NCBI GenBank assembly: GCA_902489965.1
Contig: CABUCA010000009.1
Span: 1 to 44,496 of the forward strand
Direction of reading: 5' to 3'
From: an uncultured Collinsella sp.
GTDB taxonomy: Bacteria > Actinomycetota > Coriobacteriia > Coriobacteriales > Coriobacteriaceae
DNA: 44,496 nt
The stretch's first letter is position 1; each line of letters opens with the position of its first letter. The translations under genes and the position numbers were made by a program. The notes under the pieces were generated by a model. That model was not told the DNA's origin and searched no databases. It was given only the letters and a program-made list of their open reading frames with translations. Of the stretch, positions 36,120 to 43,295 are shown piece after piece.

Positions 36120-37205
36120 ATGGCGCACGATGTAGTCCTGATCCCCGGTGACGGTATCGGTCCCGAGATTACGCAGGCCATGCGCCGCGTGGTCGAGGCC
36201 ACCGGTGTCAAGATCAACTGGAACGTCCAGGAGGCCGGTGCCGGCGTCATGGACGAGTTTGGCACGCCACTGCCCCAGCACGTGCTCGATGCGGTCGCCG
36301 AGACCAAGGTTGCCATCAAGGGCCCCATCACCACGCCGGTCGGTACGGGTTTCCGCAGCGTCAACGTGGCCCTGCGCAAGCACTTCGACCTGTATGCCTG
36401 CGTGCGCCCCTGCCTGTCGCAGCCGGGCGACGGCTCGCGCTTCCGCGACGTCGACCTGGTCATCGTGCGCGAGAACACCGAGGACCTCTACGCCGGCATC
36501 GAGTTCGATGAGGGCGCTGCCGAGGTCGAGGAGCTCTCGCAGCTCGTCGAGCGCTCGGGTCAGAAGACCTTCGCCGCTGATTCCGCCATCTCAATTAAGC
36601 CGATCTCCATCGCCAAGAGCCGCCGTATTGTGGAGTATGCCTTTGAGTATGCCCGCCGCTGCGGCCGCAAAAAGGTGACGGCCGTGCATAAGGCCAACAT
36701 CATGAAGGCGACCGACGGCCTGTTCCTGCGCGTTGCGCGCGAGGTGGCCGCCAACTATCCCGATATCGAGTTCAACGATAAGATTGTCGACGCCACCTGC
36801 ATGGGTCTGGTCCAGAACCCCAACGACTTCGATGTCCTGGTGCTGCCCAACCTGTACGGCGACATCGTCAGCGACCTGTGCGCTGGCCTGGTGGGTGGTT
36901 TGGGCATGGCCCCCGGCTCCAACATCGGTGCCGACTGCGCCATTTTCGAGGCAACGCACGGCTCCGCGCCCGATATCGCTGGCCAGGATATCGCCAACCC
37001 CACGGCCGAGATTCTCTCTGCTGCGATGATGCTCGATCACCTGGGCGAGAACGACGCTGCCAATCACATTCGCGCCGCCGTATCTGCCACGCTTGACGAG
37101 GGCGAGCAGGTTACCGGCGACGTTCGTCGTGCCCAGACCGGCTCCGTTGAGGGCGCTGTGGGCACGCAGGCCTTTGCCGATGCCGTTATCGCGCACCTGG
37201 CCTAA
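36120..37205 (+). CDS. NAD-type isocitrate/isopropylmalate dehydrogenase family enzyme
   Basis: A 361-residue beta-decarboxylating dehydrogenase. LIPGDGIGPEI (7-17), the substrate loop RSVNVALRKHFDLYACVRP (about 79-97), catalytic K in VTAVHKANIMK, and the cofactor region EATHGSAPDIAGQDIANP. The substrate loop resembles NAD-isocitrate dehydrogenase of the eukaryotic/Thermus kind better than LeuB, so it probably makes 2-oxoglutarate for glutamate synthesis. Homoisocitrate or 3-isopropylmalate cannot be ruled out. No leu genes are adjacent. Confidence 0.9.
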   Translation: MAHDVVLIPGDGIGPEITQAMRRVVEATGVKINWNVQEAGAGVMDEFGTPLPQHVLDAVAETKVAIKGPITTPVGTGFRSVNVALRKHFDLYACVRPCLSQPGDGSRFRDVDLVIVRENTEDLYAGIEFDEGAAEVEELSQLVERSGQKTFAADSAISIKPISIAKSRRIVEYAFEYARRCGRKKVTAVHKANIMKATDGLFLRVAREVAANYPDIEFNDKIVDATCMGLVQNPNDFDVLVLPNLYGDIVSDLCAGLVGGLGMAPGSNIGADCAIFEATHGSAPDIAGQDIANPTAEILSAAMMLDHLGENDAANHIRAAVSATLDEGEQVTGDVRRAQTGSVEGAVGTQAFADAVIAHLA

Positions 37206-37264
37206 GGCATGCAGGCTGCAAACGCCTAAATAGTACTTAAGTGTTTGCGTATAACCTGAGAATC

Positions 37265-37293
37265 AATACGCCCGGCGCTCTGTCGGGCGTATT
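37265..37293 (+). terminator. terminator after the isocitrate dehydrogenase
   Basis: AATACGCCCG (37265-37274) pairs with CGGGCGTATT (37284-37293) followed by CTATT. Another weak hairpin, GCAAAC/GTTTGC, lies just upstream (about 37217-37247). Confidence 0.75.
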
Positions 37294-37331
37294 CTATTGC
37301 GGACTATGTTTCCTAACAAGGAGTAACTGAT

Positions 37332-38426
37332 ATGGGTCTGATTCAAAAGAAGGACGAGAAGGACGAGATCGACGGCATCCAGATCATCGAGCGCGGCGAA
37401 GGCCCCGACGGTGACGAGGACGAGAAGATCGATCTGGTCGCCGGTACGTCTGCTGAGCACATTGCTGCCGGTACGACGGCCGAGGAGGAGGACGCTCACC
37501 TGGAGGCAAAGATCGCCGCGGACGCCGCCGACGAGAACCTCATGCCCGAGGAGCAGGACGAGGACGACGATATCCTGGGTTCCGACGAAGACGACCGCGC
37601 ATCCAAGCACAAGAAGACGATGATTGCCGCCTTCGTGGTTGCAGTCGTGATCGCTGCTGTGGTCGGCTTCTTTATCGGCAACGGTGGTTTTGGCGGCAAG
37701 GGCGTCGGCTCGGCGACCCTGTCCGAGGACCAGCTCGATTCGACCGTGGCGAGCTATAGCTACAACGGCAAGAAGAGCGACATCACCGCGCGTGAGGCCA
37801 TCGAGAGCCAGTACAGCCTTGACACCGTCAAGGACGACGACGGCAACTACACCGCTCCGTCTGCCGACGTTATCCTGTCCTACGTGCGCAACCAGATTCT
37901 GCTGGACGCTGCCGAGGACGAGGGCATTACCGTCTCTTCCAAGGAAATGAAGCAGTATGCCGAGGATTCCATCGGCACCTCCGACTACAAGACCATGGCC
38001 ACGCAGTACGGCGTGTCCAAGGACCAGGCCAAGCAGATCGTCCGCCAGTCCGCGACGCTGCAGAAGCTCTACAAGAAGAAGGTGGGCGATAGCTCCGCAA
38101 GCATGCCGACCGCCCCGACCGAGCCTGCTGACGGCAACGAGGAGACCGCGAGCAAGGACTACGCTGACTACATCATCAACCTTGCCGGTGACGAGTGGGA
38201 TAGCGAGAAGGGCACCTGGAAGGATGCCGACAGCACCTATGCCAAGGCCTTCGCTGACGATGCCTTTACGGCCGATAGCGCTACCTATAAGCAAGCCATG
38301 ACCGCCTATTACACCGCCTACCAGCAGTATTCCTCGCAGGCTTCGAGCGCCAGCTCCAAGTGGACCGAGTATGCGAACGGCCTCTACGCCAAGGCCAACA
38401 TCAGCATCTACGGCCTGTTTGCGTAA
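37332..38426 (+). CDS. membrane-anchored SurA/PrsA-like protein
   Basis: A 364-residue single-pass protein. A strongly acidic cytoplasmic N-terminus (1-92) leads to a membrane helix (about 97-117, IAAFVVAVVIAAVVGFFIG). The external part (about 160-250) resembles the helical N-terminal chaperone domain of SurA/PrsA or trigger factor (ILSYVRNQILLDAAEDEGITVSSKEMKQYAEDS). No PPIase (rotamase) domain is seen. It may help fold exported proteins; this is inference from fold. AAGGAG precedes the ATG. Confidence 0.8.
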   Translation: MGLIQKKDEKDEIDGIQIIERGEGPDGDEDEKIDLVAGTSAEHIAAGTTAEEEDAHLEAKIAADAADENLMPEEQDEDDDILGSDEDDRASKHKKTMIAAFVVAVVIAAVVGFFIGNGGFGGKGVGSATLSEDQLDSTVASYSYNGKKSDITAREAIESQYSLDTVKDDDGNYTAPSADVILSYVRNQILLDAAEDEGITVSSKEMKQYAEDSIGTSDYKTMATQYGVSKDQAKQIVRQSATLQKLYKKKVGDSSASMPTAPTEPADGNEETASKDYADYIINLAGDEWDSEKGTWKDADSTYAKAFADDAFTADSATYKQAMTAYYTAYQQYSSQASSASSKWTEYANGLYAKANISIYGLFA

Positions 38427-38468
38427 GGTTTGCCTGCACTACTGCGCGCTAACCGATCTACCTGATTG

Positions 38469-38506
38469 AGCCCGCTAGAACGGACAACGTTCTAGCGGGC
38501 TTTTTG
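38469..38506 (+). terminator. rho-independent terminator
   Basis: AGCCCGCTAGAAC (38469-38481) pairs exactly with GTTCTAGCGGGCT (38489-38501), then TTTT. Confidence 0.92.
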
Positions 38507-38584
38507 TTGCCGAAATCAATAGGATAGGCCTCGCGCCCGCACAAGCGCTCCATCGGGTTCCCCTAATTCATCTGGGAAAACAAC

Positions 38585-38598
38585 TGCAAACGATTGCA
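38585..38598. promoter_or_regulatory. LacI/CcpA-type operator
   Basis: TGCAAACGATTGCA fits the LacI-family half-site pattern TGNAA-N-CG-N-TTNCA centred on CG. It is about 320 bases upstream of the likely promoter. Confidence 0.5.
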
Positions 38599-38604
38599 AG
38601 TGAC

Positions 38605-38634
38605 CGGTGAACGGTCGAAAACTACCGTTCACCG
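38605..38634. promoter_or_regulatory. ACGGTCGAAA palindrome, copy 1
   Basis: CGGTGAACGGT (38605-38615) is exactly complementary to ACCGTTCACCG (38624-38634) with an 8-base spacer. The first half plus spacer (GGTGAACGGTCGAAA) is nearly repeated at 38822. Confidence 0.6.
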
Positions 38635-38778
38635 ATAATCTCAAAACTGGTTCTAACTGGTATTAAGTCAAAAAGACCAATTCACATATCTTCACAATGA
38701 CCTGCAATTTTTCTACACGCTATTTTTAGCCGCCCTGCGTTGTTTAGACACCGGGAAAGATCCGTTCTTTTGCCAAAG

Positions 38779-38802
38779 CGTTTCGAAACGGTTTCAAAAC
38801 CG
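38779..38802. promoter_or_regulatory. overlapping palindromes
   Basis: CGTTTCGAAACG (38779-38790) is a perfect palindrome; it overlaps CGGTTT-ca-AAACCG (38789-38802). They are likely binding sites for one or two regulators. Confidence 0.5.
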
Positions 38803-38821
38803 CAGGTAGAAGTGTTAACGA

Positions 38822-38854
38822 GCGGTAAACGGTCGAAATATCACCGTGAGCGGT
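38822..38854. promoter_or_regulatory. ACGGTCGAAA palindrome, copy 2
   Basis: GCGGTAAACGGTCGAAA, then ATATC and ACCGTGAGCGGTGC; an imperfect palindrome that aligns with copy 1 at 38605. The two centres are about 218 bases apart. Confidence 0.6.
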
Positions 38855-38928
38855 GCAAAAACGTTTTACTGTTTGAATCAGCGAAAGCGATCTCTTCTGG
38901 GGTGATATAGTGACAACAACACATCACG

Positions 38929-38941
38929 TGGTTACTACCAG
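38929..38941. promoter_or_regulatory. GntR operator candidate of the PTS operon
   Basis: GTGGTTACTACCAG shares TGGTTACTACCAG with the site at 43221 before agaS. It has the inverted half-sites TGGT/ACCA. It lies about 20 bases past a -10-like TATAGT, near the expected transcription start. ACCACTGGT follows closely (38949-38957) and may be a second half-site. Confidence 0.6.
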
Positions 38942-39057
38942 TTTAGAAACCACTGGTCTTCAAAGAACGCTTTCTAAGAAGCTTTAAGGGCAAGTGCCCG
39001 CTGGCTTCCGAAAATCATCGGACTCAGATCGTACACACCTTCGGAAGGGAAATTTGA

Positions 39058-39501
39058 ATGGTTGGCTTTATTCTTACCGGTCATGGACAGTTCGCACCCG
39101 GCCTTGCAAGCGCTATCGCTATGGTTGCCGGCGACCAGCCTGCTTTTACCGTCATTCCTTTTGAGGGCGATCAGGCCGCATCCTACGGTGAGGATCTCCG
39201 CGCCGCTATTACCGCCATGCGCGAGGAGTGCGATGGCGTGCTCGTCTTTACCGACTTGCTCGGTGGTACCCCGTTCAACCAGTCGATGATGATTGCCCAG
39301 GATGTCGACAACGTCGAGGTTCTGACTGGCACCAACCTTCCCATGGTTATTGAGCTCCTGTTCCTCCGCGGCAATGCCACGCTCGCCGAGCTTGGCGAGC
39401 AGGCCGTGACCGTTGGCCAGACGGGCATCACCGCCCAGACGGTCGCATCCGTTGCCGGCTCCGAGGAAGAGGATATCTTCGGCGACGAGGACGGCATCTA
39501 A
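39058..39501 (+). CDS. PTS mannose-family IIA component
   Basis: A 147-residue EIIA of the mannose/galactosamine superfamily. It accepts phosphate from HPr on H9 in LTGHGQFAPGL and passes it to IIB. DGVLVFTDLLGGTPFN is the conserved second motif. The C-terminal 20 residues are acidic. GAAGGGA precedes ATG 39058. It is the first gene of a five-gene PTS operon; its stop codon overlaps the next start (TAATG). Confidence 0.94.
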   Translation: MVGFILTGHGQFAPGLASAIAMVAGDQPAFTVIPFEGDQAASYGEDLRAAITAMREECDGVLVFTDLLGGTPFNQSMMIAQDVDNVEVLTGTNLPMVIELLFLRGNATLAELGEQAVTVGQTGITAQTVASVAGSEEEDIFGDEDGI

Positions 39502-39782
39502 TGGCCGATTTCGGAGCCAACGTCCTGAGCTCCTCGGTCGCCCTTTTAGGCCTGCTTGTCATCATGGGCTTGATTTACACCATCTGGTCGCAAATCAACA
39601 TGAAGAAGAAGCAGAAGTACTTCAAGGAGCTGCACACCGAGCTCAAGCCGGGTCAGGAGGTTCTTTTCGCCGGCGGTATCTACGGAACCGTCAAAGGCAT
39701 CGAAGGCGAGAAGGTCCAGATCAAAGTCCGATCCGGAGCCGTCGTAGATGTTTCGCGTTACGCGATTCAGGAGATCAAGTAA
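39501..39782 (+). CDS. YajC-family membrane protein in PTS operon
   Basis: A 93-residue protein with one N-terminal membrane helix (about 12-30) and a small beta domain (LKPGQEVLFAGGIYGTVKGI, then VQIKVRSGAVVDVSRYAIQEI) typical of YajC, the accessory subunit of SecDF. The membership of a YajC-like gene in mannose-family PTS operons is known in some streptococci as I recall it. Its role there is unclear. It overlaps the IIA gene by one base. Confidence 0.87.
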   Translation: MADFGANVLSSSVALLGLLVIMGLIYTIWSQINMKKKQKYFKELHTELKPGQEVLFAGGIYGTVKGIEGEKVQIKVRSGAVVDVSRYAIQEIK

Positions 39783-39818
39783 CTGTCGTCAGCAAATATC
39801 GAAAGGAAGCTGATCAAC

Positions 39819-40301
39819 ATGGCAGAACCCAACATTCTTCTTACCCGCATCGATAACCGACTGGTTCATGGTCAGGTTGCCACCCAGTGGAACTCCACTC
39901 TGGGCTCCAACCTCATCCTCGTCGCCAACGACGACGTGGCGTCCAACACCATGCGCCAGAACCTCATGAAGATGGCCGCTCCCGCCGGCGTCGCTACGCG
40001 TTTCTTCTCCCTGCAGAAGACCATCGACGTCATTGGCAAGGCGAGCCCGCGCCAGAAGATCTTCATCGTGGCCGAAACACCGGAAGACGTGCTTACGCTC
40101 GTCAAGGGCGGTGTGCCTATAAAGAAGGTAAACATCGGCAACATGCACATGTCGGAAGGAAAGCGCCAAGTCGCCACCTCCGTCGCAGTTAACGACGAGG
40201 ATGTCGCTGCGTTTAAAGAGCTGCAGGAATTGGGGGTGGAGTTGGAGATCAGGCGCGTTCCGAGCACGCCAGTTGAGGACACGAGCAAGCTCTTCTCGTA
40301 A
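39819..40301 (+). CDS. PTS mannose-family IIB component
   Basis: A 160-residue EIIB that takes phosphate from IIA on H17 in RIDNRLVHGQVATQW and passes it to the incoming sugar. The motif is diagnostic for the family (AgaB/AgaV/LevE type). AAGGAAG precedes the ATG. A GTCAGG/CCTGAC hairpin follows in the gap before IIC. Confidence 0.95.
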   Translation: MAEPNILLTRIDNRLVHGQVATQWNSTLGSNLILVANDDVASNTMRQNLMKMAAPAGVATRFFSLQKTIDVIGKASPRQKIFIVAETPEDVLTLVKGGVPIKKVNIGNMHMSEGKRQVATSVAVNDEDVAAFKELQELGVELEIRRVPSTPVEDTSKLFS

Positions 40302-40317
40302 TCCTCGTGATCCACGT

Positions 40318-40338
40318 TGTCAGGAGTGAAACCCTGAC
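40318..40338 (+). promoter_or_regulatory. intercistronic hairpin between IIB and IIC genes
   Basis: GTCAGG and CCTGAC pair around AGTGAAAC. It may set differential mRNA stability inside the operon; there is no T run, so it is not a terminator. Confidence 0.35.
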
Positions 40339-40391
40339 GTTCTGTACGTGATATCCAAAGTGCGTACATTCATTTTGAAAGGAGGAGCAAG

Positions 40392-41192
40392 ATGGAATAC
40401 TCGATCATCCAGATCGCTCTGGTCTTCGTCGTCACGTTCATCGCGGCAATCGACCAGTTTGACTTCCTCGAGTCTCTCTATCAGCCCATCGTCACCGGCG
40501 CCGTCATCGGTCTTATCCTTGGCGACCTCAACACCGGTCTTCTCGTGGGTGGTACCTATCAGCTCATGACGATCGGCAACATGCCGATCGGAGGCGCTCA
40601 GCCGCCTAACCCCGTCATCGGCGGCATCATGGCAGCCATTCTCGCTATCGCCACGGGCCTCGAGCCCAACGCGGCAGTCGGCCTCGCCATTCCGTTCGCT
40701 CTGCTTGGCCAGCTTGGCGTTACCCTGGTCTTCACGCTTATGTCCCCGCTTATGTCCACGGCCGATAACATGGCTCACAACGCGGACACCAAGGGCATCG
40801 AGCGCCTGAACTACTTCGCCATGGCTCTGCTTGGCCTGATCTTCGCTGTCGTCGTCACCCTGTTCTTCATCGCTGGCGCTACCATCGGTCAGACCATCGC
40901 TTCTGCCATCCCGACTTGGCTGCAGACCGGTCTGTCCGCTGCAGGCGGCATGATGCGCTTCGTCGGCTTCGCCGTCCTGCTCAAGGTTATGATGAACCGC
41001 GATATGTGGGGCTTCTTCCTCATGGGCTTTGGCCTCGCGCTCATCACCGTTGCCAACGATTCGCTGGCAACCCCTGCTCTGCTCATCCTCGCTCTCATCG
41101 GCTTCGGCATCGCTTTCTGGGACTTCCAGCAGCAGACCGAGCTGAAGGGTGCAGCTGTTTCTGACGGAGGTGACTTCGAAGATGGCATCTAA
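40392..41192 (+). CDS. PTS mannose-family IIC component
   Basis: The 266-residue membrane channel subunit (AgaC/AgaW/ManY type). Eight or more hydrophobic segments are visible; the motif VGGTYQLMTIGNMPIGGAQPPNPVIGGI is characteristic. AAAGGAGGAGC precedes the ATG. Its stop overlaps the IID start by 11 bases. Confidence 0.93.
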   Translation: MEYSIIQIALVFVVTFIAAIDQFDFLESLYQPIVTGAVIGLILGDLNTGLLVGGTYQLMTIGNMPIGGAQPPNPVIGGIMAAILAIATGLEPNAAVGLAIPFALLGQLGVTLVFTLMSPLMSTADNMAHNADTKGIERLNYFAMALLGLIFAVVVTLFFIAGATIGQTIASAIPTWLQTGLSAAGGMMRFVGFAVLLKVMMNRDMWGFFLMGFGLALITVANDSLATPALLILALIGFGIAFWDFQQQTELKGAAVSDGGDFEDGI

Positions 41193-42264
41193 TGAGTATG
41201 TGATCCCGGAGCACTACGAGGATCTCACTCCTGCTCCGCAGCTCGACCAGAAGACCCTCAACAAGATGGCTTGGCGCTCCTGCTTCCTGCAGGCATCGTT
41301 CAACTACGAGCGCATGCAGGCCGCTGGCTGGCTTTACTCCATCATCCCCGGTCTGGAGAAGATCCACACCAACAAGAACGACCTCGCGGCTTCCATGAGC
41401 CACAACCTGGAGTTCTTCAACACCCACCCGTTCCTCGTCACCTTTGTTATGGGCATCGTGCTTTCGCTCGAGCAGAACAAGGTTGACATCCCCACGATCC
41501 GCGCCGTCCGCGTCGCCGCAATGGGCCCGCTCGGTGGTATCGGTGACGCCCTGTTCTGGCTGACGCTCGTGCCTATCACGGCCGGCATCACCTCCAACAT
41601 GGCCATCAACGGCAACGCCGCTGCGCCGATCATCTTCCTGGTGATCTTCAACGCCGTCCAGTTCGCTCTGCGCTTCTGGCTCATGAACTGGTCCTACAAG
41701 CTTGGCACCAGCGCTATTGACGCTCTGACCGCCAACATGCAGGCCTTCACGCGTGCCGCTTCCATCATGGGCGTCTTCGTCGTCGGTTGCCTGGTCGTCA
41801 CCATGGGTGGCACCCAGATCAACCTCCAGATCCCCAACGGCACCACCCGTGGCCTCTCCGCTACTACCGTGATCGTCTCCGAGAAGGAGGCCGAGAACTT
41901 CACCGGTATGGAGGGCATCGATACCGAGACCGCTGAGGCCGGTACCATCGCCATGACCGATAAGGACGGCAACGCCCTTACCGCTTCCGATGCCGACGGC
42001 AACGCTGTCGAGTGCGGCGTCACCGATCTGGGTAACGGCATGGAGTCCGTTACCTACGGCACCGTTACCGAGGATCCGGTCAACTTCTCTGTTGCCGACA
42101 CCCTCAACACCATCGTCCCGAAGCTCGTCCCGCTTATGCTTACGCTGCTGCTTTACTACATGTTCGCTAAGCACAGCTGGACCCCGACCAAGGGCATTCT
42201 CCTGCTCTTCGTCCTTGGCATCCTGGGCGCTGGCCCGCTTGGTCTCTGGCCGAGCATCTGGTAA
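41182..42264 (+). CDS. PTS mannose-family IID component with extra domain
   Basis: The 360-residue partner of IIC. Start ATG 41182 is chosen for GGAGG upstream; the frame opens at 41149. Family marks: WRSCFLQASFNYERMQAAGWL, NTHPFLVTFVMGIVLSLEQNK, MGPLGGIGDALFWLTLVPI. Typical IID proteins have about 270-300 residues; here about 85 hydrophilic residues (about 225-310, with repeated TDKDGNALTASDADGNAVE) are inserted before the final helices. Two terminator-like hairpins follow. Confidence 0.92.
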   Translation: MASNEYVIPEHYEDLTPAPQLDQKTLNKMAWRSCFLQASFNYERMQAAGWLYSIIPGLEKIHTNKNDLAASMSHNLEFFNTHPFLVTFVMGIVLSLEQNKVDIPTIRAVRVAAMGPLGGIGDALFWLTLVPITAGITSNMAINGNAAAPIIFLVIFNAVQFALRFWLMNWSYKLGTSAIDALTANMQAFTRAASIMGVFVVGCLVVTMGGTQINLQIPNGTTRGLSATTVIVSEKEAENFTGMEGIDTETAEAGTIAMTDKDGNALTASDADGNAVECGVTDLGNGMESVTYGTVTEDPVNFSVADTLNTIVPKLVPLMLTLLLYYMFAKHSWTPTKGILLLFVLGILGAGPLGLWPSIW

Positions 42265-42277
42265 GGCTCTAGCTTGA

Positions 42278-42306
42278 GGGGTGTGTCCCTACGCGGCTCA
42301 CACCCC
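42278..42306 (+). terminator. hairpin after PTS operon
   Basis: GGGGTGTG (42278-42285) pairs with CACACCCC (42299-42306). No T run, so probably an mRNA 3'-end structure in front of the true terminator. Confidence 0.45.
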
Positions 42307-42330
42307 GACCCCTTAAGCCATGTGTATGTT

Positions 42331-42365
42331 AAAAGCCGCGTGCTCGAAAGAGCGCGCGGCTTTTG
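42331..42365 (+). terminator. rho-independent terminator of the PTS operon
   Basis: AAAAGCCGCG-t-GCTC pairs with GAGC-g-CGCGGCTTTT around a GAAA loop, then G and TTTT. Confidence 0.9.
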
Positions 42366-42449
42366 TTTTCTTGATGATTCTGGTGTGGCAGACAGATAAT
42401 GCTAAACACCCTAGGTAGTTAGCCGAATTCGAGCAAAAGGGAGGATAGG

Positions 42450-43181
42450 ATGGCGATCGGAGCGCGTAAGCAACCGCTGTACGATCAGCTGGTCGATATT
42501 CTGACCGAAAAGATCGACCATGAATATCGCGCCGGTGACATGATTCCTTCCGAGCGCGAACTTTCGGAGCGCTATGGTCTCTCGCGCACTACGGTACGCC
42601 TGGCTCTGCAGGAACTGGAGCGTTTAGGACTGGTGGTTCGGCAGCACGGTCGCGGTACCTTTGTGACCGACCGTTCGGCAAAGGCAACCAATCTCATGCA
42701 GTCCTACAGCTTTACCGAGCAGATGCGCGCGATGGGTCGCGACCCCGAGACCACGATTCTCGAGTTTTGCGAGATGGAGGCCGATAAAAATCTGGCCGAG
42801 CATATGGGATTGCGTATAGGTGATCGCATTTTTAAGCTTAAGCGCCTTCGTTCTGCCGACAACATGCCCATGATGGTCGAACGCAGCTATCTACCAGTTC
42901 GTCAATTTCTGTCCCTAAAGCGACCGCTGCTGGAGCGTAAGCCGCTTTACGATGTGATTGAGCAAGACTTTCAGCAAAAGATACGCGTGGCCGAAGAGGA
43001 GTTCTATGCGAGCATAGCCCGTCCCACCGATGCTCACCTTTTGGGAATTGTCGAGGGCTCGCCTGTGCTCGATTTGGTCAGGACTACGTATAACGAGTCA
43101 AACGAGGTTGTGGAGTACACACTCTCGGTTGCTCGTGCCGATCAGTTTAAATACAAGGTTTACCACCAGCGTAGCGACTAG
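42450..43181 (+). CDS. GntR/HutC-family regulator of the PTS and agaS genes
   Basis: A 243-residue repressor. Winged helix (1-75): PLYDQLVDILTEKIDHEYRAGDMIPSERELSE, then SRTTVRLALQELERLGLVV and GRGTFV. UTRA domain follows (about 95-240), as in NagR/DasR/AgaR-type regulators of amino-sugar use. GGGAGGA precedes the ATG. TGGTTACTACCAG occurs upstream of both the PTS operon (38929) and agaS (43221), so this is its likely operator. A phosphorylated amino sugar is the expected inducer. Confidence 0.9.
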   Translation: MAIGARKQPLYDQLVDILTEKIDHEYRAGDMIPSERELSERYGLSRTTVRLALQELERLGLVVRQHGRGTFVTDRSAKATNLMQSYSFTEQMRAMGRDPETTILEFCEMEADKNLAEHMGLRIGDRIFKLKRLRSADNMPMMVERSYLPVRQFLSLKRPLLERKPLYDVIEQDFQQKIRVAEEEFYASIARPTDAHLLGIVEGSPVLDLVRTTYNESNEVVEYTLSVARADQFKYKVYHQRSD

Positions 43182-43220
43182 TGTTCGCATCGTTTCCATA
43201 TGATGATTTTTTGCATTTAA

Positions 43221-43234
43221 CTGGTTACTACCAG
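43221..43234. promoter_or_regulatory. GntR operator candidate upstream of agaS
   Basis: CTGGTTACTACCAG, a palindrome with CTGGT/ACCAG arms. It is 17 bases before the TATAAT at 43251-43256, covering the -35 region. Shares TGGTTACTACCAG with 38929-38941. Confidence 0.65.
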
Positions 43235-43250
43235 ATAACCAACCGAAGTG

Positions 43251-43256
43251 TATAAT
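43251..43256 (+). promoter_or_regulatory. -10 box of agaS
   Basis: Perfect TATAAT preceded by GTG. No good -35 is seen at 17 bases, where the operator lies. The start codon is 40 bases downstream. Confidence 0.6.
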
Positions 43257-43295
43257 TGCACGTCAGAGGATTACTTCTAGAGAGAGGTATTAGAA

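Larger units (their letters stand above)
38507..39057 (+). other. 551-base control region of the PTS operon
   Basis: Lower-GC, non-coding and dense in palindromes: a LacI-type site (38585-38598), two related ACGGTCGAAA palindromes (38605-38634, 38822-38854), a run of overlapping palindromes at 38779-38802 and a GntR-type operator (38929-38941). A -10-like TATAGT lies at 38906-38911. About 115 bases of leader follow before the IIA gene. Confidence 0.7.
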
